Position numbers and translations under genes: made by a program. DNA of 20,450 bases. Source: an uncultured Oscillospiraceae bacterium. GTDB lineage: Bacteria; Bacillota; Clostridia; Oscillospirales; Acutalibacteraceae. The stretch is from NCBI GenBank assembly GCA_900544375.1, contig UQUZ01000049.1, positions 1-20,450 of the forward strand, read 5' to 3'. Positions 15,561-20,450 of the stretch are shown here, one piece after another (the stretch's first letter is position 1; every line of letters starts with the position of its first letter). The notes beneath the pieces were generated by a model. That model ran no database searches. It was not told the DNA's origin and saw nothing but the letters and a program-made list of their open reading frames with translations.

Positions 15561-16595
15561 CTATCGATTGCCGTTTTTGCTCCGTTTGCCCAAGAAGATC
15601 AGCCCCGACGCAACCCAGCATAGGCCCAGCAGGGCGGCGGCCGTGAACGGCATGCCGTCGTCCCCGGTATCAGGGGTAGCAATTTCCGTTGTTTCTGTGG
15701 GGGCGGAGGTATAAGAAGGCGCCTGCATGCTCTCCGCCGGGAGGGAAACGGTGGGTTCTTTCGCGCTCAAAGGCTGCTCCGGCAGAGAAAAATGCCAGGT
15801 TCCTCCGCGTGTCGTCTCCTGCGCTTCCGCCCGCAGGAGATGATCCATTTTCGGATTGTCCGCGTCTGGTATATAATGCACCGCTACCACCTCTTGAAAA
15901 AGGTGTGTGACAGGCAAAGAAAGTTCTGTCAGGTTTTCTGGCGCTACGAGAATAAAGCGGTCCCCCTGGTGAAGCGTTGTCACAGCGGAGCCATCTTCAT
16001 CCAACACCTGTATACCGTTTTCCGGATGGATGGCGATGCTGCCATCCGCCTGCGTCAGGGTAAGCGTTTCAGAGCGGTAAAATCCCCCCTGAAGCCGGAA
16101 AGACGGGCTTTCAGGCGAAAGCAATACAGGATGCTCTTGCGGCGTTTGATTTTCAGCCGCCTGTAGAAGATCCTTGATATAACGCGTGCGGATACTTCCG
16201 TCGCTCGAATCAATCGGCCAACCTTCAATATAGGACCAGATGGCCTGCTGCGTGATCACGCGGGCGAAATCGTCAGAAACCCCATATTTTTTTTGCAATC
16301 CGAGGCCGTCAAAGGGATATCCGGCATAGAGAAGCGCCTCCATCCCGGCATCTTCATAGGATTCCGCACGGTGAAAGGGCGTATTTTGGGGCAGGGCGGC
16401 CTGGGCAAACATGCTGTAAGCCTCTTCCCCATTCACCGTGATTTGTGGGATAACTCCGGCATCCGGTATGGAGCGCTCCCCCTGCGACGCGCCGAGCACT
16501 GTGCCCTGTGCCCCTGCGAGAAGGGAGAAGGCCACCGCAAAATGAATGAATAGACCGGCTATGGAAAAGAGCTTTCCGATTTGAATGCGTTTCAT
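15561..16595 (-). CDS. Wall-anchored surface protein with degenerate thioester domain
   Basis: 344-aa secreted protein. Residues 1-36 are a signal peptide (MKRIQIGKLF then a hydrophobic core). Residues about 50-150 resemble the thioester (TQXA) domain of Gram-positive adhesins: GEEAYSM, LLYAGYP and VITQQAIWSYIEGWP at 113-127 with the conserved TQ-A-W. The Cys expected in the AYC-like motif is Ser/Met here, and the exported part holds no cysteine at all, so no internal thioester can form. A beta-rich region to about 270 and a Pro/Ser/Thr linker follow. The C terminus is a sorting signal: TPDTG at 307-311, a membrane segment at about 316-335, then KRSKNGNR. ATG at 16595 with GGTGA upstream; the longer frame to 16790 lacks a ribosome binding site and a signal start. 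Confidence 0.75.
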   Translation of the reverse strand: MKRIQIGKLFSIAGLFIHFAVAFSLLAGAQGTVLGASQGERSIPDAGVIPQITVNGEEAYSMFAQAALPQNTPFHRAESYEDAGMEALLYAGYPFDGLGLQKKYGVSDDFARVITQQAIWSYIEGWPIDSSDGSIRTRYIKDLLQAAENQTPQEHPVLLSPESPSFRLQGGFYRSETLTLTQADGSIAIHPENGIQVLDEDGSAVTTLHQGDRFILVAPENLTELSLPVTHLFQEVVAVHYIPDADNPKMDHLLRAEAQETTRGGTWHFSLPEQPLSAKEPTVSLPAESMQAPSYTSAPTETTEIATPDTGDDGMPFTAAALLGLCWVASGLIFLGKRSKNGNR

Positions 16596-16638
16596 GATTT
16601 TATCACCATTTTCCGTTTGTTTTTGTATCTTGATTTTT

Positions 16639-16666
16639 GCATCAGTGTACAGGAATACACTGATGC
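16639..16666. repeat. 11-bp perfect inverted repeat upstream of the surface-protein gene
   Basis: GCATCAGTGTA at 16639-16649 and TACACTGATGC at 16656-16666 with spacer CAGGAA. It ends 44 bases before the ATG at 16595. No T-run follows on the gene's strand, so it looks like an operator or mRNA leader hairpin rather than a terminator. A second small repeat TTGGAT/ATCCAA lies at about 16690-16706. Confidence 0.6.
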
Positions 16667-16761
16667 TTTGTTCGATCGAGATCATTCTTTGGATTAGCAT
16701 ATCCAATGTGGAAAAAGATATTTTTGTGTCGGACGTAAAATCATTTGGCAATTTTAAAATT

Positions 16762-16790
16762 TTTATGAATTGGCGCCCGCTATATTGCAA
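16762..16790 (-). promoter_or_regulatory. Weak candidate promoter of the surface-protein gene
   Basis: Minus-strand TTGCAA at 16790-16785, 17-base spacer, CATAAA at 16767-16762 (4 of 6 matches). TTGCAA is self-complementary, so the same hexamer is the -35 of the divergent PadR promoter. Only spacing and hexamers support it. Confidence 0.3.
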
Positions 16791-16813
16791 TGTGTAGTAC
16801 CGTGTGATATATT
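16785..16813 (+). promoter_or_regulatory. Promoter of the PadR operon
   Basis: TTGCAA at 16785-16790, 17-base spacer, TATATT at 16808-16813, in an AT-rich stretch (GTGTGATATATTATAGG). PadR regulators usually repress their own operon by binding here. Confidence 0.6.
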
Positions 16814-16824
16814 ATAGGAACAAA

Positions 16825-16857
16825 AAGCTGCATTCCGATTTTTCCGGAAAGCAGCTT
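16825..16857 (+). other. Leader hairpin before padR-like gene
   Basis: AAGCTGC at 16825-16831 pairs with GCAGCTT at 16851-16857, and TTCCG at 16833-16837 pairs with CGGAA at 16845-16849, around a single A-A mismatch. It lies in the predicted 5' leader, about 15 bases before the ribosome binding site, and has no T-run. Confidence 0.5.
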
Positions 16858-16888
16858 GTAAACATTGCGAAAGAGGGGAGCAAGCGGC

Positions 16889-17215
16889 TTGAACGTACAA
16901 TTCAAAAAAGGCGCGCTGGAGCTATGTGTGTTGACTCTGCTGCGCCAAGGTGAAAAATACGGATATGAGCTTGCAGAGGCGATCAGCGGTGAAATTTCCA
17001 TCTCTGAGGGGACGATTTATCCCATTCTGCGCCGCCTGCGCAATGAGGGGTATTTCGAGGTAACGCTGCGGGAATCCCCGGAAGGGCCGCCGCGCAAATA
17101 TTACCGTCTGACACAGAAGGGCATCCAAACGCAGGAGGAGCTTTACGCGGAATGGATGGAATTTTCGCAGCAAGTCAATCATTTGATTGGAGGGATCCAA
17201 TATGACGAAAAATGA
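16889..17215 (+). CDS. PadR-family transcriptional regulator
   Basis: 108-aa winged-helix repressor. The start MNVQFKKGALELCVLTLL is the standard opening of this family; EISISEGTIYPILRRLRNEGYF is the recognition helix and wing region (residues about 42-63), and PPRKYYRLTQKG at 73-84 is the conserved wing. The C terminus is a short dimer helix (PadR-s1 type). I chose the TTG at 16889 because GAGGGGAG lies 8 bases upstream and homologues start with this sequence. The DUF1700 gene overlaps its end by 14 bases. In such operons PadR usually represses its own cluster in response to membrane-active compounds or envelope stress. Confidence 0.92.
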   Translation: MNVQFKKGALELCVLTLLRQGEKYGYELAEAISGEISISEGTIYPILRRLRNEGYFEVTLRESPEGPPRKYYRLTQKGIQTQEELYAEWMEFSQQVNHLIGGIQYDEK

Positions 17216-17756
17216 TTTTTTAAACACGCTTTACCAGTCGCTTCTATATCTACCAGCCAAAGAGCGGCAGGAGATCCTTCAGGATTATGAGGAGCATTTT
17301 GCAGCAGGCATCGAGGAGGGCAAGGCGGAAGAGGAAATTTGCCGCGCGCTTGGCGATCCAAAGGAAATTGCACAAACTTACCTGCAACAAAACAAAGCGA
17401 GGCCCGGTGCTTACAAGCAGGATTCCCCCCCGAATCCTGCGCCTGTGAGGAACGCAGGCACAGCCGCGGCACAGCCTTATCCGATTCCTCCGGACAATGG
17501 TAATCGGGCTCTTTTTACCGTATTGCTGGTTTTGGATATTGTTCTGATTGCCTTGCCAGGCATCCCAGCCGGATTCGCTTTGGCGGCGGCCGGGGCGGTT
17601 GTGTTGGTTGCAAGCATAGCAGCCGGCATTTTTGCATCGTCCGCACTGCTGGCGCTGTTTTTCATCTCATTGGCGGTTGCGCTTGTCAGTGCCGGCGTGC
17701 TGGTAATCCTCTTGATTGTGTGGAGCCTGCGCGCCTGCTATCGGCAGCTTCGCTGA
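17202..17756 (+). CDS. DUF1700 (HAAS-type) membrane protein
   Basis: 184-aa protein. Residues 1-62 form the conserved helical HAAS-type domain (MTKNDFLNTLYQSLLYLP, then ILQDYEEHFAAGIEEGK and ALGDPKEIAQTYL). A Pro/Ala-rich linker follows to about 98, then hydrophobic segments between about 103 and 178 make two or three membrane helices. The ATG at 17202 has GGAGGGAT 6 bases upstream and overlaps the end of the PadR gene, so the two are coupled. This family almost always sits between a PadR regulator and a DUF4097 protein; its biochemical role is not settled, but it probably works at the inner membrane with its neighbour. Confidence 0.9.
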   Translation: MTKNDFLNTLYQSLLYLPAKERQEILQDYEEHFAAGIEEGKAEEEICRALGDPKEIAQTYLQQNKARPGAYKQDSPPNPAPVRNAGTAAAQPYPIPPDNGNRALFTVLLVLDIVLIALPGIPAGFALAAAGAVVLVASIAAGIFASSALLALFFISLAVALVSAGVLVILLIVWSLRACYRQLR

Positions 17757-17775
17757 GGAAGGGAGCAAATATTTT

Positions 17776-18648
17776 ATGAAAAAAGCCTGTATTGCCCTCA
17801 CGGTCATTTTCTTATTATCATCGTTGTTAACAGTTTGCTTTGGCGCCGCCGTCGGTGCGCGGGAAATCCGCAGCATACTCGATGGGGACAGTAGCTGGAA
17901 CCACCTGCTCGATTCCATTAAGAGCTGGCATGAGCACGGCACAGGGCAATTCCTTGGGGAAACCCACATGCAGTTCCCCGTGGATTCTAGCAAACCGGTT
18001 CGCCTCTTCTTCGATTTTGCAAAGGTATCTGTCCTTTCCACACCGGATCAAAGCGCTTCTATGTATGTGCGGTATTATGGAAAGAATTCCGTGGACGACC
18101 TCTCTTCTCTCCCCTATGCGGAGCAGGAAGACGGAGCGCTTCATCTAGGGCTTCATTTGCCCGATCAAAATTCGTTTACAGAGATCACCGTTGAAATTTA
18201 TCTGCCCATGGCAAAGTATACCGCTTTGAACGCTGAGGTAGGGGTAGGCAGCCTAACGGTTGAGAACATGCAGTTTGGCGCGCTTGTGTCCTCTGTGAAG
18301 GTGGGAAATACTTGCTTGAAACGCACTTCGGCCGATTCGGTAAAGCTAGTGGCCGCAACCGGAAACCTTGCCTGGGAGGATGGCAGCCGCGTATTGAAAT
18401 CGCTCTCCATGCATACGGAGGTGGGCAACATCCAGCTTGCCTGGGCCACAGGGGATGGGTTTCGGCTGGCGTATCAAATTGGAACCGGCAAATTAAAAAA
18501 TCAGTTTGAGGGAGCGGTAACCGAGCAGACCGGCTCCCAGCACGCATCTTCAAAAGGAACTCTCACTTCCGGAGATGAAAGTCGCGCAATAGAGCTGTCT
18601 GCTTCCACCGGGGATATCTCGCTCACCTCTTTTTCCACCCAGGAATAG
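17776..18648 (+). CDS. DUF4097-type beta-repeat membrane-anchored protein
   Basis: 290-aa protein with an N-terminal membrane anchor or signal (MKKACIALTVIFLLSSLLTV, residues 1-27) and an exported beta-helix-like part. Repeating short strands run through residues 150-288, for example AEVGVGSLTVENM, TEVGNIQLAWATGDG and SASTGDISLTSF; the V-G-x-L / TGD-I-x-L rhythm is that of DUF4097 (putative adhesin). The first 130 exported residues are less repetitive. The ATG at 17776 has GGGAG about 10 bases upstream and lies 19 bases after the DUF1700 stop, so this is the last gene of the PadR operon. It probably acts on the outer face of the membrane; its function is not established. Confidence 0.85.
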   Translation: MKKACIALTVIFLLSSLLTVCFGAAVGAREIRSILDGDSSWNHLLDSIKSWHEHGTGQFLGETHMQFPVDSSKPVRLFFDFAKVSVLSTPDQSASMYVRYYGKNSVDDLSSLPYAEQEDGALHLGLHLPDQNSFTEITVEIYLPMAKYTALNAEVGVGSLTVENMQFGALVSSVKVGNTCLKRTSADSVKLVAATGNLAWEDGSRVLKSLSMHTEVGNIQLAWATGDGFRLAYQIGTGKLKNQFEGAVTEQTGSQHASSKGTLTSGDESRAIELSASTGDISLTSFSTQE

Positions 18649-18756
18649 CGGCGTCGGATTTTCATTGAAAGCCGCTTGCTCTTGCAGAGCCTCATAATAA
18701 TAGACGCATGCGCTGGAATAATTTGAAGTAAACTATCATATGTTAAGGAATATGCA

Positions 18757-18800
18757 CAGCCTTTCCGAAGCTTGACTTTTCGGAAAGGCTGCGTTATATT
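18757..18800 (+). promoter_or_regulatory. Alcohol dehydrogenase promoter inside a 13-bp inverted repeat
   Basis: CAGCCTTTCCGAA at 18757-18769 and TTCGGAAAGGCTG at 18779-18791 are perfect arms around a 9-base loop. The -35 TTGACT (18772-18777) lies in that loop, followed after 17 bases by TATATT at 18795-18800. The repeat could be an operator that blocks the -35, or the terminator of the DUF4097 operon, although no T-run follows it. The rest of 18649-18756 shows nothing but a small GCTCT/AGAGC hairpin at 18678-18690. Confidence 0.6.
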
Positions 18801-18852
18801 GCGCTATATATAAAACGATGGCAAACCGTTGCGGAGAAAGAAGGGTATCTCA

Positions 18853-20022
18853 ATGCCGTATGAATTTTATTTACCGACCAAATTGTTGTATGGGGCGGGC
18901 TGCCTGTCTGCGCTCGGGGGCTGTGCACTGCCCGGCCGGAAGGCTCTGCTCGTCACATCCGCTGGCCAATCCGCCAAAAGGCACGGCTATCTCGGCCGAG
19001 TGGAAGAGCAGCTTACCCAAGCAGGAGTGCGTGCTGTCCTCTATGACCAGATCACGCCAAACCCGACCAAGGCAGAAGTAATGGCGGGCGCGGCGCTCTG
19101 CCGGAAAGAGGGCTGTGATTTCGTTTTGGGCCTGGGTGGCGGCAGCAGCATCGACGCCGCGAAAGCTATTTCCGTGATGGCAAGAAATCCGGGCGATTAT
19201 TGGGACTATGTTTCCGGCGGCACAGGGAAAGGTAAAGCTGTACCCAACGCGCCGCTGCCGGTTGTTGCGGTAACTACAACCGCCGGGACCGGCACAGAGG
19301 CCGACCCATGGACGGTAACGACCAATGAAGAAACGCAGGAAAAAATTGGGTTTGGCTATGAAAAAACGTTTCCTGTCCTCTCCGTTGTCGATCCGGAACT
19401 GATGGTGTCCGTTCCCCCGCGGCTTACCGCCTATCAGGGCTTTGACGCGCTATTTCACAGCACGGAGGGGTATCTCAACCGCACAGCAAGCCCAATCAGC
19501 GATTTAATGGCGCTGGAGGCGATTCGCCTCATTGGGAAAAGCCTGCCGCGTGCGGTGCGGGATGGGGCGGATTTAGAGGCGCGCGGAGATGTTGCGCTGG
19601 CAAACACGCTCTCCGGCATGGTTGAAACCCTTTCCGGCTGTATCTCTGAGCACTCAATTGCCCACGCGATGAGTGCGTATCATCCAAAGCTACCACACGG
19701 CGCGGCCCTGATTGCGATCAGCAAGGCATATTACCAAAAACTGATCCGGCTGGGCGCCTGCCGGGAGCGTATGGCCGCTATGGCACGCGCACTCGGCAAA
19801 TCAGACGCGGAGCGGCCGGAAGATTTTTTGACCGCCTTAGACGCGCTGCAAAAGGAATGCAGCGTGGATGGGCTGGCGCTCTCTTCCTTCGGCATGTCGC
19901 CGGAGGAGTTTCCCGCCCTTACGCGCAACGCGCGCGAGACGATGGGCGGCTTGTTTGAGGTAGACCCGGTCGCGGTCAGCGACGGGGATGTGCTGGAAAT
20001 TCTTTCGGACGCCTTCTGCTGA
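18853..20022 (+). CDS. Iron-type (group III) alcohol dehydrogenase
   Basis: 389-aa NAD(P)-dependent dehydrogenase of the Fe-ADH family, which reduces aldehydes or oxidises alcohols in fermentation. LGLGGGSSIDAAK at residues 92-104 is the nucleotide-binding motif and TTTAGTGTEAD at 141-151 the conserved phosphate/cofactor loop. The metal ligands are Asp198 and His202 in FDALFH, His267 in SEHSIAH and His282 in PHG. Butanol dehydrogenase- and 1,3-propanediol dehydrogenase-like enzymes share this layout. I chose the ATG at 18853, with AAGGG 7 bases upstream; a TTG at 18829 would add 8 residues (MRRKKGIS). Downstream, the SdpI-like gene starts 25 bases after its stop with its own ribosome binding site, so both are probably one transcript. 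The exact alcohol is unknown. Confidence 0.92.
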   Translation: MPYEFYLPTKLLYGAGCLSALGGCALPGRKALLVTSAGQSAKRHGYLGRVEEQLTQAGVRAVLYDQITPNPTKAEVMAGAALCRKEGCDFVLGLGGGSSIDAAKAISVMARNPGDYWDYVSGGTGKGKAVPNAPLPVVAVTTTAGTGTEADPWTVTTNEETQEKIGFGYEKTFPVLSVVDPELMVSVPPRLTAYQGFDALFHSTEGYLNRTASPISDLMALEAIRLIGKSLPRAVRDGADLEARGDVALANTLSGMVETLSGCISEHSIAHAMSAYHPKLPHGAALIAISKAYYQKLIRLGACRERMAAMARALGKSDAERPEDFLTALDALQKECSVDGLALSSFGMSPEEFPALTRNARETMGGLFEVDPVAVSDGDVLEILSDAFC

Positions 20023-20047
20023 GCCGCTTCAGAAGGAGGCTGACGGG

Positions 20048-20419
20048 ATGATCGCCGTGTATTTGCTCTATGCTTTTTCCGAGCTGTTGTCTCTGGCGCT
20101 TGGCCTGCTCCTCTGGAAAAGGCACTCCGCCTTCCCGGATTTTCGGCTCGGCTACCACGTGGCGGAAGCCATGCAGGGGGAAGCACAGTGGAATGCTGCC
20201 AATGCCTGCGCAGGTAAGGTGAGCTTATTTGGCGGGTTGCTTGCATTTGTGTTTTTTCCGGCTGCATGCCTGCCCCTGAAATTATCCACTGGACGCATGG
20301 CGCTGCTTTATTGCTGCATCTGCCTTCTATGGGCGCTTTCCGTTTTAAGGATTCCCCTATACTGCTTGAGAAAAAATTTCCGAGCAACGCAAAGAAAATC
20401 AAAACCACTAGTAAACTAG
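20048..20419 (+). CDS. SdpI-family-like small membrane protein
   Basis: 123-aa protein with about three hydrophobic segments (residues 2-22, 55-78 and 83-103). The middle carries FRLGYHVAEAMQGEAQWNAA with a following AGKVSLFGG, matching the SdpI signature of G-x-R/H, then W-x-x-AN and G-K. SdpI gives immunity to the SdpC toxin in Bacillus subtilis, but most members of the family have no known toxin partner, and none is visible here. ATG at 20048 with AAGGAGG 8 bases upstream. The stop codon TAG at 20417-20419 lies inside a palindrome, so the last five residues (KPLVN) are encoded by the left arm and loop. The C terminus may have been altered by an inserted repeat. Confidence 0.65.
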   Translation: MIAVYLLYAFSELLSLALGLLLWKRHSAFPDFRLGYHVAEAMQGEAQWNAANACAGKVSLFGGLLAFVFFPAACLPLKLSTGRMALLYCCICLLWALSVLRIPLYCLRKNFRATQRKSKPLVN

Positions 20420-20445
20420 TGGTTTGCTCAGACCCCAGAGGGGTC
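20402..20445. repeat. Two adjacent palindromes at the right edge
   Basis: AAACCACTAG and CTAGTGGTTT form a 10-bp stem with loop TAAA (20402-20425). Five bases later GACCCC/GGGGTC forms a 6-bp stem with loop AGA (20431-20445). The first may act as a terminator for the preceding gene, though only TTT follows. Tandem palindromes of this kind are also found at the ends of IS200/IS605-type elements and other short interspersed repeats; the window stops here, so this cannot be decided. Confidence 0.5.
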
Positions 20446-20450
20446 AGTAC

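Noticed and set aside
19731..20408. 225-aa open frame on the minus strand over the ADH and SdpI-like genes
   Set aside because: Composition is rich in Ser, Arg and Ala as in frame shadows, and both plus-strand genes have family motifs and ribosome binding sites.

Overview
The window reads as ordinary chromosome of an anaerobic Firmicute, most likely class Clostridia (Oscillospiraceae-like). Support for this is a single-chain glycyl-tRNA synthetase, a PadR/DUF1700/DUF4097 operon, strong AGGAGG-type ribosome binding sites with several TTG starts, sigma-A promoters close to TTGACA/TATAAT, a sortase-type surface protein and a TEDless-looking thioester-fold relative. No rRNA, tRNA, CRISPR array, transposase or phage gene is visible. 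Family names come from reading motifs by eye; no database search was run.

Left part, minus strand (1-6300): a short structured leader points to a gene starting just left of the window. Next is a two-gene operon of a duplicated DUF1538 membrane protein and a tandem PII-like protein (296-2485). Then comes a sugar operon driven by a consensus promoter: a family 4 glycosidase, a PfkB sugar kinase overlapping it by 4 bases, and an APH-fold kinase (2844-6258) that ends at a good terminator.

Middle, plus strand (6300-13903): a metallo-beta-lactamase-fold hydrolase behind a possible 7-codon leader peptide, an atypical extended SDR, a lipoprotein and a D-2-hydroxyacid dehydrogenase. An AraC-type regulator faces the dehydrogenase across a shared 16-bp terminator. 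An APH-fold kinase-like gene is then tightly coupled to a MATE exporter.

Right part (13934-20450): glyS and a secreted wall-anchored protein lie on the minus strand. The wall protein has a thioester-domain fold but has lost the thioester cysteine. Divergent from it is the PadR-DUF1700-DUF4097 envelope-stress-type operon. The window closes with an iron-type alcohol dehydrogenase, whose promoter sits inside a 13-bp inverted repeat, followed by a small SdpI-like membrane protein. The final 50 bases hold two back-to-back palindromes that may be a terminator or the edge of a mobile or repeat element.

The most interesting points are the doubly duplicated DUF1538/PII pair, the cysteine-less thioester protein with its unusual leader, the kinase-like protein with an altered catalytic loop coupled to a MATE pump, and the sugar operon with two unrelated kinases but no PTS genes nearby.
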